Translations under genes and position numbers: made by a program | Part shown: in pieces, positions 1 through 12,017 of the stretch | How the letters are laid out: each line of letters opens with the position of its first letter | Numbering within the stretch: position 1 is the stretch's first letter | Assembly: GCF_029839275.1 (NCBI RefSeq) | Contig: NZ_JAOCAH010000008.1 | Coordinates: 124,001-188,000, forward strand | Source of the DNA: Pseudomonas sp. GD03944 | GTDB taxonomy: Bacteria > Pseudomonadota > Gammaproteobacteria > Pseudomonadales > Pseudomonadaceae | Direction of reading: 5' to 3' | Length of the DNA stretch: 64,000 bases | Notes under the pieces: generated by a model | Databases searched by the model: none | Told to the model about the DNA's origin: nothing | The model's input: the letters and a program-made list of their open reading frames with translations, nothing else

Positions 1-1
1 C

Positions 2-2461
2 GTGCTGCTCGGCTTCGGTGCCTCGGCGGTCTACCCGTTCCTGGCCTACGAAGTGCTGGGCGACCTGATCCGCACTGGCGAAGTGCTGGGCGACCTGTAC
101 GAAGTCTTCAAGTACTACCGCAAGGGCATCTCCAAGGGCCTGCTGAAGATCCTCTCGAAGATGGGGATCTCCACCGTCGCCTCCTACCGCGGCGCGCAAC
201 TGTTCGAAGCGGTCGGCCTGTCCGACGAAGTCACCGAACTGTGCTTCCGTGGCGTGGCCAGCCGCCTCAAGGGCGCGCGTTTCGTCGACCTGGAAGCCGA
301 GCAGAAGGCCCTGGCCAACGAAGCCTGGAACAACCGCAAGGCGATCCAGCAAGGTGGCCTGTTGAAGTTCGTCTACGGTGGCGAGTACCACGCCTACAAC
401 CCGGACGTGGTCAACACCCTGCAGGCTGCCGTGCAGCAGGGCAGCTACGAGAAATTCAAGGAATACACCGCGCTGGTGGACACCCGTCCGGTGTCGATGC
501 TGCGCGACCTGCTGCAGGTCAAGCTGGCCGACACGCCGCTGTCGCTGGATGAAGTCGAGCCGCTGGAGGCGATCTTCAAGCGTTTCGATGCGGCCGGTAT
601 TTCCCTCGGCGCCCTGTCGCCGGAGGCCCACGAGGCCCTGGCCGAGGCGATGAACCGCCTGGGCGGCCGCTCGAACTCCGGTGAGGGCGGTGAGGACCCG
701 GCGCGTTACGGCACCATCAAGAGCTCCAAGATCAAGCAGGTCGCCACCGGCCGTTTCGGTGTGACCCCGGAATACCTGGTCAACGCCGAAGTGCTGCAGA
801 TCAAGGTCGCCCAGGGCGCCAAGCCGGGCGAAGGTGGTCAGCTGCCGGGTGGCAAGGTCAACGGCCTGATCGCCAAACTGCGCTATGCGGTGCCGGGCGT
901 GACGCTGATTTCGCCGCCGCCGCACCACGACATCTACTCCATCGAAGACCTGGCCCAGCTGATCTACGACCTCAAGCAGGTCAACCCCAGCGCGCTGGTG
1001 TCGGTGAAGCTGGTATCCGAAGCGGGCGTGGGCACCATTGCCGCCGGTGTGGCCAAGGCCTACGCTGACCTGATCACCATCTCCGGTTACGACGGTGGCA
1101 CCGGCGCCTCGCCGCTGACCTCGATCCGTTATGCCGGTGCGCCATGGGAACTCGGCCTGGCCGAAACCCACCAGACCCTGCGTGGCAACGACCTGCGCGG
1201 CAAGGTGCGGGTTCAGACCGACGGTGGCCTGAAGTCCGGCCTGGACGTGATCAAGGCCGCGATTCTCGGCGCCGAGAGCTTCGGCTTCGGTACCGCGCCG
1301 ATGGTCGCCCTGGGCTGCAAGTACCTGCGCATCTGCCACCTGAACAACTGCGCCACCGGCGTGGCGACGCAGAACGACAAGCTGCGCAAGGACCACTTCA
1401 TCGGCACCGTCGAAATGGTGATGAATTTCTTCACCTACGTTGCCGAAGAAACCCGCGAGTGGCTGGCCAAACTGGGCGTTCGCAGCCTGGAAGAGCTGAT
1501 CGGCCGTACCGACCTTCTCGAAGTGCTGCCGGGCGAAAGCGCCAAGCAGAACCACCTGGACCTGACGCCGCTGCTGGGCAGCGACCACATCCCGGCCGAC
1601 AAGCCGCAGTTCTGCGAAGTGGAGAAGAACCCGCCCTTCGACCAGGGCCTGTTGGCCGAGAAAATGGTCGAGATGGCCAAATCGGCGATCGACAGCGCCA
1701 GCGGTGCGGAATTCGACTTGGAAATCTGCAACTGCGACCGTTCCATCGGTGCCCGTGTCTCCGGCGAAATCGCCCGCGTCCACGGCAACCAGGGCATGGT
1801 CAAGGCGCCGATCACCTTCCGCTTCAAAGGCACTGCCGGCCAGAGCTTCGGCGTGTGGAACGCCGGTGGCCTGAACCTGTACCTCGAAGGCGACGCCAAC
1901 GATTACGTCGGCAAAGGTATGACCGCCGGCAAGCTGGTGATCGTTCCGCCGAAAGGCAGCCCGTTCAAGACCCAGGACAGCGCCATCATCGGCAACACCT
2001 GCCTGTACGGCGCCACTGGCGGCAAGCTGTTCGCTGCCGGCACCGCGGGCGAGCGTTTCGCCGTGCGCAACTCCGGTGCGCATGCGGTCGTGGAAGGTGT
2101 GGGCGACCACTGCTGCGAATACATGACCGGCGGTTTCGTCTGCGTACTGGGCAAGACCGGCTACAACTTCGGCTCGGGCATGACCGGCGGTTTCGCCTAC
2201 GTGCTGGACCTGGACAACAGCTTCTACGACCGGGTCAACCACGAGCTGGTCGAGATCCAGCGGATCAACAACGAATCGATGGAAGCCTACCGCAGTCACT
2301 TGCAGCGCGTGCTCGCCGAGTACGTCGAAGAGACCGCGAGCGAGTGGGGTAGCAACCTCCTGGATAACCTGGATGACTACCTGCGTAAGTTCTGGTTGGT
2401 CAAACCGAAGGCCGCAAGCCTGAAGTCGCTGCTTTCCAGCACCCGAGCCAACCCGCAGTAA
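2..2461 (+). CDS. gltB: Glutamate synthase (NADPH) large subunit, C-terminal part (5' truncated by window)
   Basis: The reading frame is open at the left edge, so this is only the last 819 codons or so of a protein that is normally about 1480 residues. It is the large subunit of GOGAT, which makes two glutamates from glutamine and 2-oxoglutarate in the cytoplasm. The piece holds the end of the central region, the FMN-binding synthase barrel ([13 protein letters not shown], about nt 1086-1124), and the closely spaced cysteines at about nt 1316-1353 ([12 protein letters not shown]) that ligate the 3Fe-4S cluster. It ends with the glycine-rich C-terminal beta-helix. The apparent GTG at nt 2 is internal, not a start. 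gltD follows after 33 nt in the same operon. Confidence 0.97.
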   Translation: MLLGFGASAVYPFLAYEVLGDLIRTGEVLGDLYEVFKYYRKGISKGLLKILSKMGISTVASYRGAQLFEAVGLSDEVTELCFRGVASRLKGARFVDLEAEQKALANEAWNNRKAIQQGGLLKFVYGGEYHAYNPDVVNTLQAAVQQGSYEKFKEYTALVDTRPVSMLRDLLQVKLADTPLSLDEVEPLEAIFKRFDAAGISLGALSPEAHEALAEAMNRLGGRSNSGEGGEDPARYGTIKSSKIKQVATGRFGVTPEYLVNAEVLQIKVAQGAKPGEGGQLPGGKVNGLIAKLRYAVPGVTLISPPPHHDIYSIEDLAQLIYDLKQVNPSALVSVKLVSEAGVGTIAAGVAKAYADLITISGYDGGTGASPLTSIRYAGAPWELGLAETHQTLRGNDLRGKVRVQTDGGLKSGLDVIKAAILGAESFGFGTAPMVALGCKYLRICHLNNCATGVATQNDKLRKDHFIGTVEMVMNFFTYVAEETREWLAKLGVRSLEELIGRTDLLEVLPGESAKQNHLDLTPLLGSDHIPADKPQFCEVEKNPPFDQGLLAEKMVEMAKSAIDSASGAEFDLEICNCDRSIGARVSGEIARVHGNQGMVKAPITFRFKGTAGQSFGVWNAGGLNLYLEGDANDYVGKGMTAGKLVIVPPKGSPFKTQDSAIIGNTCLYGATGGKLFAAGTAGERFAVRNSGAHAVVEGVGDHCCEYMTGGFVCVLGKTGYNFGSGMTGGFAYVLDLDNSFYDRVNHELVEIQRINNESMEAYRSHLQRVLAEYVEETASEWGSNLLDNLDDYLRKFWLVKPKAASLKSLLSSTRANPQ

Positions 2462-2485
2462 TGTGCGCCTGCAGTAGTTTGATGA

Positions 2486-3913
<1,428 letters not shown>

Positions 3914-3970
3914 GCGCTGGCGCGGGCTGACTGAGTGCCGCGCTGACCGCGACAAATTGACCCGGTAGAC

Positions 3971-3998
3971 AAAAGGCACGGCACTCGCCGTGCCTTTT
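3971..3998 (+). terminator. Rho-independent terminator of gltBD
   Basis: A perfect 12-bp stem (AAAAGGCACGGC, 3971-3982, with GCCGTGCCTTTT, 3987-3998) encloses a 4-nt loop and runs into a T-rich tract. It lies 57 nt after the gltD stop. Confidence 0.9.
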
Positions 3999-4060
3999 GT
4001 TTTGCGGTCTGCGAAAATGCCCGCACTTTTTTGTTGCCGTCCTATGTCTCGGGAATTGTT

Positions 4061-5128
4061 ATGACTGCCCTGAAGAACGACCGTTTCCTGCGTGCCCTGC
4101 TCAAGCAACCTGTCGATGTCACCCCGGTGTGGATGATGCGTCAGGCCGGTCGCTACCTGCCGGAATACCGCGCCACACGCGCCAAGGCCGGTGACTTCGT
4201 CAGCCTGATGAAGAACCCCGAGCTGGCCTGCGAAGTGACGCTGCAGCCGCTGGACCGCTACCCGCAGATCGACGCGGCGATCCTCTTCTCCGACATCCTC
4301 ACCATCCCCGACGCCATGGGCCAGGGCCTGTACTTCGAAACCGGCGAAGGCCCGCGCTTCAAGAAAGTGGTCGCCAGCCTGGCCGACATCGAGGCGCTGC
4401 CGATCCCTGATCCGGAGCGTGACCTGGGTTATGTGATGGATGCCGTGCGCACCATCCGTCGTGAGCTGAATGGCCGCGTGCCGCTGATCGGCTTCTCGGG
4501 CAGCCCCTGGACCCTGGCCACCTACATGGTCGAAGGCGGCTCCAGCAAGGATTTCCGCAAGTCCAAGGCGATGCTCTACACCAACCCCCAGGCCATGCAC
4601 GCGCTGCTCGACAAGCTGGCGCAGTCGGTCACTGCCTACCTCAACGGGCAGATCCGCGCGGGTGCCCAGGCGGTGCAGATTTTCGATTCCTGGGGCGGTT
4701 CGCTCTCTGCGGCGGCCTATCAGGAATTCTCCCTGGCCTACATGCAGAAGATCGTCGATGGCCTGATTCGCGAGCACGATGGGCGCCGCGTGCCGGTGAT
4801 CCTGTTCACCAAGGGCGGCGGCCTGTGGCTCGAGTCCATGGCTGACAGCGGCGCCGAAGCCCTGGGCCTGGACTGGACCTGCGATATCGGCAGCGCCCGC
4901 GCCCGCGTCGGCGACAAGGTTGCCCTGCAGGGCAACATGGACCCGGCGGTGCTCTACTCCAGCCCCGAGGCCATCCGTGCCGAAGTCGCGCGTATCCTCG
5001 CGGCATACGGCCAGGGCAGCGGTCAGGTGTTCAACCTCGGCCACGGCATCACCCCCGAGGTCGACCCGGCCAATGCCGCTGCGTTCTTCGAGGCGGTGCA
5101 CGAGCTGTCGGCGCGCTATCACGGCTGA
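4061..5128 (+). CDS. hemE: Uroporphyrinogen decarboxylase
   Basis: This 355-residue cytoplasmic enzyme removes four carboxyl groups from uroporphyrinogen III to give coproporphyrinogen III in heme synthesis. The N-terminal signature [16 protein letters not shown] is present, and the C-terminal substrate-binding region ([13 protein letters not shown]) is intact. The frame is open for 30 nt further upstream, but the ATG at 4061 gives the family-standard N terminus ([14 protein letters not shown]), so I chose it. The gene stands alone between two hairpin terminators, which suggests its own promoter in the gap after gltD. Confidence 0.97.
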   Translation: MTALKNDRFLRALLKQPVDVTPVWMMRQAGRYLPEYRATRAKAGDFVSLMKNPELACEVTLQPLDRYPQIDAAILFSDILTIPDAMGQGLYFETGEGPRFKKVVASLADIEALPIPDPERDLGYVMDAVRTIRRELNGRVPLIGFSGSPWTLATYMVEGGSSKDFRKSKAMLYTNPQAMHALLDKLAQSVTAYLNGQIRAGAQAVQIFDSWGGSLSAAAYQEFSLAYMQKIVDGLIREHDGRRVPVILFTKGGGLWLESMADSGAEALGLDWTCDIGSARARVGDKVALQGNMDPAVLYSSPEAIRAEVARILAAYGQGSGQVFNLGHGITPEVDPANAAAFFEAVHELSARYHG

Positions 5129-5167
5129 TGCGTTCGCCTCGGCGGGCGCGTCCGTCGCGCCCAAACG

Positions 5168-5204
5168 AAAACGCCGCCTACCCGGTCACGGGAGGCGGCG
5201 TTTT
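5168..5204. terminator. Bidirectional terminator between hemE and the lipoprotein gene
   Basis: A 12-bp perfect stem (AAAACGCCGCCT, 5168-5179, with AGGCGGCGTTTT, 5193-5204) lies between convergent genes. It carries A and T runs on its two sides, so it can stop transcription from both strands. Confidence 0.85.
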
Positions 5205-5218
5205 CATTCGAGCCGGTA

Positions 5219-5647
5219 TCAGTTGTAGCGGTACTTGGCTTCGACTTTGCGCTTCTGGATGGTGTAGCTGACCATGTCGATCTCGCCGCTGCTCAGTTGG
5301 TCATCCAGCACCCGCATGTCCTTTTCCTGGGACTGCATCAGGTGGGCCTTGGTGGCTTCGTAGTTGATCACCTGGGCGGCGTCGTAACCGCTGACCGGGT
5401 CCCAGAGGATCGAGAGGGGCCACAGCAGCAGGTTGACCACGCCAAAGCCGTACTCGCGCCCGTAGAAGGAGCCGCCGCCAGGCAGCAGGCCCAGTGCCGC
5501 CGCTGCGCCCGGGCTCTTCTCCTTGACGGTCATGTTGCGGGCTTCGAAATGCCGCATTTCCGATTTCTGCATCGAGTTCAGGCCCGAGGCACAGCCAGTG
5601 GAGAGCGCCAGGACAGTCAGCAAAGCAATGAAACGTACGATGAACAC
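5219..5647 (-). CDS. Small putative lipoprotein of unknown function
   Basis: This 142-residue protein has a short signal peptide ending in a lipobox (ALSTGC, Cys19), so it is probably lipidated and anchored in the envelope. A hydrophobic glycine-rich stretch in the middle (ALGLLPGGGSFYGREYG, then a Trp-containing hydrophobic segment) may sit in or on the membrane. The C-terminal third is charged and probably helical. The frame is open further upstream, but the GTG at 5647 has AAGGAG 6 nt ahead of it and starts directly into the signal peptide. I do not recognise a function. It is divergent from the ParA-like gene. Confidence 0.75.
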   Translation of the reverse strand: MFIVRFIALLTVLALSTGCASGLNSMQKSEMRHFEARNMTVKEKSPGAAAALGLLPGGGSFYGREYGFGVVNLLLWPLSILWDPVSGYDAAQVINYEATKAHLMQSQEKDMRVLDDQLSSGEIDMVSYTIQKRKVEAKYRYN

Positions 5648-5807
5648 GTGTAACTCCTTCGGGGGGTGTTTTCCTTCGCCGCGGTCGTTCGCGGGCGCGC
5701 AGCCTAACAGGAGTGATATCAAAACGCTATCCGTCGGCGTTTGCGTCTGTGCCGCGAGTGCGCTACAAACAGCCAGTGCGGATTTCGGGCGGATAGGGAG
5801 AGGTGAT

Positions 5808-6581
5808 ATGCGGCGTGTGGTGTTCAATCAGAAGGGCGGGGTGGGCAAGTCCAGCATCGCCTGCAACCTGGCAGCCGTGAGCGCTTCGCAAGGGTACCGG
5901 ACCCTGCTCATCGACCTCGATGCCCAGGCCAACTCGACGCACTACCTCACCGGCCTGACCGGCGACGAGATTCCCATGGGGATCGCCGAGTTCTTCAAGC
6001 AGACGCTGTCCAGCGGGCCGTTCGCCAAGAAGGGTAAGGTGGATATCTACGAGACCCCGTTCGACAACCTGCACGTGATCACCGCCACCGCTGAACTGGC
6101 GGACCTGCAGCCCAAGCTCGAAGCCAAGCACAAGATCAACAAGTTGCGAAAGCTGCTCGAGGACCTGGCCGAGGATTACGAGCGGATCTACCTGGATACC
6201 CCGCCGGCGCTGAACTTCTATACGGTTTCCGCGCTGATCGCCGCCGACCGCGTGCTGATTCCCTTCGATTGCGACAGTTTCTCGCGCAACGCCCTGTATG
6301 GCCTGCTGCAAGAGATCGAAGAGCTGCGTGAAGACCACAACGAAGACCTGGCGGTCGAAGGGATCGTGGTCAATCAGTTCCAGCCCAGGGCTTCGCTGCC
6401 CCAGCAACTGCTCGACGAGCTGATTGCCGAGGGGCTGCCGGTGCTGCCGGTGAACCTGATGAGTTCGGTGCGGATGCGCGAGTCGCACCAGGCCTGCACG
6501 CCGCTGATCTACCTGGATGCACGGCACAAGCTGACGCAGCAGTACGTGGAGCTGCATGACCTGTTGAACGCGGCGGACTGA
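5808..6581 (+). CDS. ParA/MinD-family ATPase, orphan
   Basis: This 257-residue protein carries a deviant Walker A motif near the N terminus (KGGVGKSS, residues 9-16), a Walker A' region (LLIDLDAQANST) and a Walker B-like DTPP. These are typical of ParA ATPases that position DNA or protein cargo by ATP-driven dimerisation. No ParB or parS-like partner lies next to it, and it stands alone between the divergent lipoprotein gene and a terminator, so it is unlikely to be a classical partition operon. The ATG at 5808 follows AGAGGTGAT and begins right at the first beta strand. The longer upstream frame is not needed. The cargo is unknown. Confidence 0.85.
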   Translation: MRRVVFNQKGGVGKSSIACNLAAVSASQGYRTLLIDLDAQANSTHYLTGLTGDEIPMGIAEFFKQTLSSGPFAKKGKVDIYETPFDNLHVITATAELADLQPKLEAKHKINKLRKLLEDLAEDYERIYLDTPPALNFYTVSALIAADRVLIPFDCDSFSRNALYGLLQEIEELREDHNEDLAVEGIVVNQFQPRASLPQQLLDELIAEGLPVLPVNLMSSVRMRESHQACTPLIYLDARHKLTQQYVELHDLLNAAD

Positions 6582-6591
6582 ACATTCGCCC

Positions 6592-6627
6592 CATGAAAAA
6601 AGGCGCCAATGGGCGCCTTTTTTCATG
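6592..6627. terminator. Bidirectional terminator between the parA-like and usp genes
   Basis: A perfect 16-bp inverted repeat (6592-6607 and 6612-6627) around a 4-nt loop has A6 and T6 runs flanking the GGCGCC core. It lies between two convergent genes. Confidence 0.9.
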
Positions 6628-6637
6628 GGTGGCGTAA

Positions 6638-7435
6638 TCAGCGAACCACCAGGATGTCGCAAGGCGCCTTGTGCAGGAAGTGCTGGGCCAGGCTGCCGAG
6701 CAGGGCCTGTGACAGCGCGCTGCGGCCGTGGCTGCCGAGCACCATGAGTTCGCTGCGCCGCACTTTCAGTTGCTCCTGCAACGCTCGCAGGATGCCTCCC
6801 TGCTGCACCGAATGGCTCAGGTTCGGGCTGCCCGGTGGCAGGTTCTGGGCTTCGTCCGACATCAGCCGATCGATCAGCGCGGTCTGCAGGTGCAGGTGCT
6901 CTTCGACCTGCTTGGGGGTGCCCTTTTCCGGCTCGAACACGTGCAGCGCATGCAGTTCGGCGGTGTCGGGCAGCAGCTGGCAGGCCTGGGCCAGCGCACT
7001 GCAGGCGCAGAGCGAGAAGTCGATGGCCGACAGGGCCCGCTGGTAGGGCTGGAAGTCGTTGCGCGCCACCAGCAGCAGGGGCACGGGGCAACTGCGGGCG
7101 ATGCGGTCCAGGCTGGTGCCGGAAAAGAAGTCATGGCGCTTGTGGTGGGCGCCCAGTACCAGCAGGTCGCAACCGAGTTCGTTCAGTTGTTGCAGCACCA
7201 CCTCCGAGGGCTTGCCGCTGCGCAGGCGCAGCTCGCTGCCCGATGGGGCGTACTGGGTCAGGCTGCGGTCGAGCGCCTGTTGTGCCTGGTCATGTTGCTG
7301 GCTGCTCTGGCTGGGGTCGAGCACGTGCAGGATGGTCAGCCGGGCATTGTGCTGGCGGGCCAGTTGCGTGGCCCGGCACAGGGCCATGTCCGCCGTGTCG
7401 CGCAAATCATGGGCAATGAGGATGTGAGAGAACAT
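6638..7435 (-). CDS. Tandem-domain universal stress protein
   Basis: This 265-residue cytoplasmic protein has two Usp domains in tandem. The C-terminal domain keeps the ATP-binding pattern G-x2-G-x9-G-S (GSHGRSALSQALLGS). The N-terminal domain has only a degenerate version (GAHHKRHDFFSGTS). Such proteins support survival during oxygen or energy limitation. Of two nearby ATGs I chose the one at 7435, because the GGAG at 7442-7445 abuts the upstream ATG at 7441 but is properly spaced from this one. The promoter region holds an Anr/Fnr-like box, annotated separately. Confidence 0.88.
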   Translation of the reverse strand: MFSHILIAHDLRDTADMALCRATQLARQHNARLTILHVLDPSQSSQQHDQAQQALDRSLTQYAPSGSELRLRSGKPSEVVLQQLNELGCDLLVLGAHHKRHDFFSGTSLDRIARSCPVPLLLVARNDFQPYQRALSAIDFSLCACSALAQACQLLPDTAELHALHVFEPEKGTPKQVEEHLHLQTALIDRLMSDEAQNLPPGSPNLSHSVQQGGILRALQEQLKVRRSELMVLGSHGRSALSQALLGSLAQHFLHKAPCDILVVR

Positions 7436-7467
7436 GAGCATCTCCGGCCGATGCCTGTCGGCGTACT

Positions 7468-7510
7468 TTATTATTCCCTCATGCTTAGCTGCTGTTTTGA
7501 TCCACGGCAA
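7468..7510 (-). promoter_or_regulatory. Candidate Anr/Fnr-dependent promoter of the usp gene
   Basis: TTGATCCACGGCAA (7497-7510) matches the Fnr/Anr consensus TTGAT-N4-ATCAA at 8 of 10 positions. On the minus strand a TAATAA -10-like hexamer lies at 7473-7468. That puts a start site near 7461-7462 and the box centre near -41.5 to -42.5, the usual class II activator position. This is a sequence inference. Anr control of usp genes in Pseudomonas is established for other members. Confidence 0.5.
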
Positions 7511-7519
7511 GGTCAGGCG

Positions 7520-7963
7520 TCAGCGGGCGCGCAATTGGTAAAGACCGTGGCTGTACGCCACCACCTCGCCGCTGGCGTCGGTCAGTTGCAGCTCCAGGGG
7601 AAACTCGGCCTTGCCCTGTTCGGCCGCCTGCGTCTGCAATTGCTCGATCTGCGCGGCGTCGAGACGCGCCTCGACCTGGATGTCGCCGGTGGCCGGGCGG
7701 CGAAAGCGCAGGTTCATCTCCTTGATCACCGGGTAGAAGCGCTGCACGTCGAAGCTGGTGAGAAACAGCGCGCCGCCGGGGATTTCCGCGAGGGTGAACA
7801 GGGCGCCGGCGTACATGCTGCCAATGTGATTCTCGTTGCCCGCCAGCGGCATGCGCAGCCGCACATGGCCCGGCTCCAGCACCTCGGCCTTGAGGCCACT
7901 GCGTTTGACGAAGGCGATCTGTTCTTCGGTGAGCTGGCGGGCGATTTCGACGGGCAGGGACAT
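7520..7963 (-). CDS. Hotdog-fold thioesterase-like protein (YiiD C-terminal/DUF4442 type)
   Basis: This 147-residue protein has the hotdog-fold pattern around NENHIGSMYAGALFTLAEIPGG, where the HxGSxYA loop caps the central helix, followed by antiparallel strands. Relatives are putative acyl-CoA or acyl-ACP thioesterases, but the substrate cannot be told from the sequence. It lies 94 nt downstream of trxC in the same direction and 84 nt upstream of usp. Confidence 0.75.
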   Translation of the reverse strand: MSLPVEIARQLTEEQIAFVKRSGLKAEVLEPGHVRLRMPLAGNENHIGSMYAGALFTLAEIPGGALFLTSFDVQRFYPVIKEMNLRFRRPATGDIQVEARLDAAQIEQLQTQAAEQGKAEFPLELQLTDASGEVVAYSHGLYQLRAR

Positions 7964-8057
7964 GGTCGGTACCTGGGCTGAAGGGGTGCCCGTCAGCCTA
8001 GCGGGCGCCCGTCAGCTTGCCAGTGACCGGAGCGCCCGCCGCGCTTGACCCTTCTGC

Positions 8058-8492
8058 TCAGGCGCCCTGGGCGTTGAGCCAGGCCAGCAGCTGCGGCAGC
8101 GGCATGGCGCCGCTCTGCCGGGCCACTTCGCGGCCGCCCTTGAACAGCAGCAGGCTCGGGATCGAGCGGATCGCCAGTTGCCCGGCCAGTTGCGTGTGCG
8201 CTTCGCTGTCCAGCTTGGCCAGGCGATAGCGCCCCTGCAGCTGCTTCGCCGCCTGGGCGAAGGTGGGGGCGAAGGCCTGGCAGGGGCCGCACCAGGCGGC
8301 CCACACATCGACCAGCAGCGGCAGGTCGCCTTTCAACTGGCTGGCAAAGTTGGCCTGGGTCAGCTCGATGGGTTCGGCAGGCAGCACTTCGGCCTTGCAA
8401 CGGCCACAGCGCGGGGCGTCGCCCAGGCGTTCGGCGGGAATGCGGTTAAGGCCGTTGCAATGGGGGCAGGGGATCAGCAGGGGTTCACTCAT
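8058..8492 (-). CDS. trxC: Thioredoxin 2 with N-terminal zinc finger
   Basis: This 144-residue cytoplasmic thioredoxin reduces protein disulfides. The thioredoxin active site WCGPC (Cys68, Cys71) sits in a normal thioredoxin fold. Ahead of it are two CxxC pairs (Cys9/Cys12 and Cys29/Cys32), the zinc-binding extension that separates TrxC from TrxA. In E. coli trxC belongs to the OxyR regulon, but I see no clear OxyR site here. It follows the TauE/SafE permease gene by 68 nt on the same strand. Confidence 0.93.
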   Translation of the reverse strand: MSEPLLIPCPHCNGLNRIPAERLGDAPRCGRCKAEVLPAEPIELTQANFASQLKGDLPLLVDVWAAWCGPCQAFAPTFAQAAKQLQGRYRLAKLDSEAHTQLAGQLAIRSIPSLLLFKGGREVARQSGAMPLPQLLAWLNAQGA

Positions 8493-8560
8493 GGTCGACT
8501 CCAGATGGATACCCCTGATCTGGAGTCGGATCGCCGAAAATCAAGCGCTGGCCGCGCGCA

Positions 8561-9541
8561 TCAGACCAGGGACGAGTAGATGTTGTAGGCGCTGATCAGG
8601 GTGATCAGGCAGCCGACGATGGTCAGCAGGGTGCGGGCCGACAGCTTCTTGCACAGCAGCGCAGCCAGTGGCGCAGCGAACATGCCGCCGAAGACCAGGC
8701 CGGCGACCATCATCCAGGTGTCCGGCTGGCCGGCCAGGAGGATGAACGAGGCGGCGCTGGTGATGGTCAGGAAGAACTCGGCGAAGTTGACCGAACCGAT
8801 GGTGGTGCGCGGGTCGCTGCCCGAGCCCAGCAGGCTGCTGGTGACCACAGGGCCCCAGCCGCCACCGCCGGCGGCGTCGACGAAACCACCGAACAGCGCC
8901 AGCTTGGCCACGTGCTTCGGCTCGCGGGGTTGCTGTTTCACGTGGCGGTAAGCCTTGCGCAGGATGTACAGGCCCATCAGCAGCAGGTAGGCGGAGATGA
9001 AGGGCTTCATCACGTCGCCGTCGAAGCTGGTGATCAGCACCGCGCCGAGCACGGCGCCGATGATCCCCGGCAGCAGCAGGCGCAGGAACAGCGATTTGCT
9101 GACGTTGCCCAGTTTCACGTGGGAAATGCCCGAGAGCCCGGTGGTGAACACCTCGGCGATGTGCACGCTGGCGCTGGCCGCCGCAGGCGTGGCGCCGGCG
9201 CTGAGCAGGAAGGTGGTGGCGGTGATGCCATAGGCCATGCCCAGGGCGCCGTCGATCACCTGGGCGAAGAAGCCCACGGCGACCGCACTCCAGAAGGCCG
9301 GGCTGTGCAGGGTGCGCTCGATGATCTCGAAGCCGCTGCTGCCGCCGTTGTCGCCGAAGAACAGGCGCCAGGCGAGGAACAGCAACAGGCCGATCAGTAC
9401 CAGGGCGGCGAACCACATGGCCGAACGCAGGATCGGGTGGTTGTCGGGGTGGCTGACGTAGTCTTCGACGGGGGGCAGGCCCAGCGCTTCGTGCTCGGCA
9501 TTGAGCGGGCTGGCACTGAGGTCGAGATCGCGAATTTTCAT
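8561..9541 (-). CDS. TauE/SafE-family membrane permease
   Basis: This 326-residue inner-membrane protein has about eight or nine hydrophobic segments and two related halves, as in the TauE/SafE family of sulfite, sulfoacetate or other anion exporters. A hydrophilic N-terminal stretch of about 45 residues precedes the first membrane helix. Glycine-rich signatures of the family are visible (VDGALGMAYG in the first half, GGFVDAAGGGGWGP in the second). The ATG at 9541 was preferred to the slightly longer frame, although its ribosome site is weak. The substrate is unknown. Confidence 0.85.
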   Translation of the reverse strand: MKIRDLDLSASPLNAEHEALGLPPVEDYVSHPDNHPILRSAMWFAALVLIGLLLFLAWRLFFGDNGGSSGFEIIERTLHSPAFWSAVAVGFFAQVIDGALGMAYGITATTFLLSAGATPAAASASVHIAEVFTTGLSGISHVKLGNVSKSLFLRLLLPGIIGAVLGAVLITSFDGDVMKPFISAYLLLMGLYILRKAYRHVKQQPREPKHVAKLALFGGFVDAAGGGGWGPVVTSSLLGSGSDPRTTIGSVNFAEFFLTITSAASFILLAGQPDTWMMVAGLVFGGMFAAPLAALLCKKLSARTLLTIVGCLITLISAYNIYSSLV

Positions 9542-9612
9542 GCAGTGAGGCGCCTGACAGTTTGCGGTAGAACAGGCCGGAATAAGCAGCGGGGGCAAGA
9601 TAAGCTGCTTTG

Positions 9613-9627
9613 CTTAGAGAGTCTAAG
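9613..9627. promoter_or_regulatory. Palindrome CTTAGA-N3-TCTAAG in a divergent promoter region
   Basis: A perfect 6+6-bp inverted repeat lies in the 217-nt gap between the divergent permease and racemase genes. A second overlapping inverted repeat (TAAGC 9601-9605, GCTTA 9612-9616) abuts it. The size and place suit a dimeric repressor or activator site. The regulator is unknown. Nothing else recognisable lies in this gap. Confidence 0.4.
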
Positions 9628-9758
9628 AATGTTTGAGAAGGTTGATATGCCTTTTCGATTTAACAGATAAGGCTGTACCGCTCGACTGCCGGGGCACTGT
9701 AACTGGGCGCCGAACCTGCTGCCGGCTAGGCTCGGGGTTTTCCCGATGGAGGTGTGCC

Positions 9759-10463
9759 ATGCGTCAGCTGGGCGTTCTGGGTGGTATGAGCTGGGAGTCG
9801 ACGGCGAGCTATTACCGCTTGCTCAACCAGGGCGTGCGCGAGCAGCGTGGTGGCCTGCATTCGGCGCCACTGTTGCTGCATTCGGTGGATTTCGCCGAGA
9901 TCGCGGCGCTCCAGGCCTCCGGTGACTGGGACGAGGCTGGTGCCGTGCTCGCCGACATCGCGCAACGCCTGGAACAGGCTGGCGCGACGGCGTTGCTGCT
10001 GGCCACCAACACCATGCACAAGGTCGCCCCGGCCATCGAGGCGGCGGTGGCGATTCCCTTGCTGCACATCGGCGATGCCGTAGGCCAGGCCCTGCAGCGC
10101 CAAGGTGTGCGCCGCGTGGCCCTGCTCGGCACGCGCTTCACCATGCAGGAAGCCTTCTACCGGGAGCGCCTGGCGGCACGTTTCGGGATCGAGGTCATCG
10201 TGCCCGATGCGGCGCAGATGGCCGAGGTCGACCGGGTGATCTTCGCCGAACTGTGCCAGGGCGTGTTTCGCGACGACGCCCGCGCCTACTACCTCGATTG
10301 CCTGTCGGCGCTGGCCGGGCAGGGGGCCGAGGCGGCGATCCTCGGCTGTACGGAAATCGGCCTGCTGCTGGAGAACACGCCCGCACCGCTCACGCTGTTC
10401 GACAGCACGGAGCTGCACGTGGCCATGGGCCTGGATTGGATACTGGCGGCACCCGACGCCTGA
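9759..10463 (+). CDS. Aspartate/glutamate racemase family protein (YgeA type)
   Basis: This 234-residue PLP-independent racemase interconverts L- and D-amino acids by a two-base mechanism. In the E. coli YgeA enzyme the catalytic pair is Thr83 and Cys197. Here the same positions hold Thr83 (in LATNTMH) and Cys197 (in LGCTEIG), so a YgeA-like L-specific or broad-specificity racemase is more likely than a Cys/Cys aspartate racemase. The ATG at 9759 follows GGAGG at 9748-9752. The gene converges on selO with only 9 nt between the stops. From memory, PAO1 has metY nearby and not this gene, so it may be a lineage-specific addition. Confidence 0.88.
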   Translation: MRQLGVLGGMSWESTASYYRLLNQGVREQRGGLHSAPLLLHSVDFAEIAALQASGDWDEAGAVLADIAQRLEQAGATALLLATNTMHKVAPAIEAAVAIPLLHIGDAVGQALQRQGVRRVALLGTRFTMQEAFYRERLAARFGIEVIVPDAAQMAEVDRVIFAELCQGVFRDDARAYYLDCLSALAGQGAEAAILGCTEIGLLLENTPAPLTLFDSTELHVAMGLDWILAAPDA

Positions 10464-10472
10464 AACCCGGCC

Positions 10473-12017
<1,545 letters not shown>

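Noticed and set aside
5808..6581. A plasmid-type parAB partition locus
   Set aside because: There is no parB, no repeat array, and the flanks are conserved chromosomal genes.
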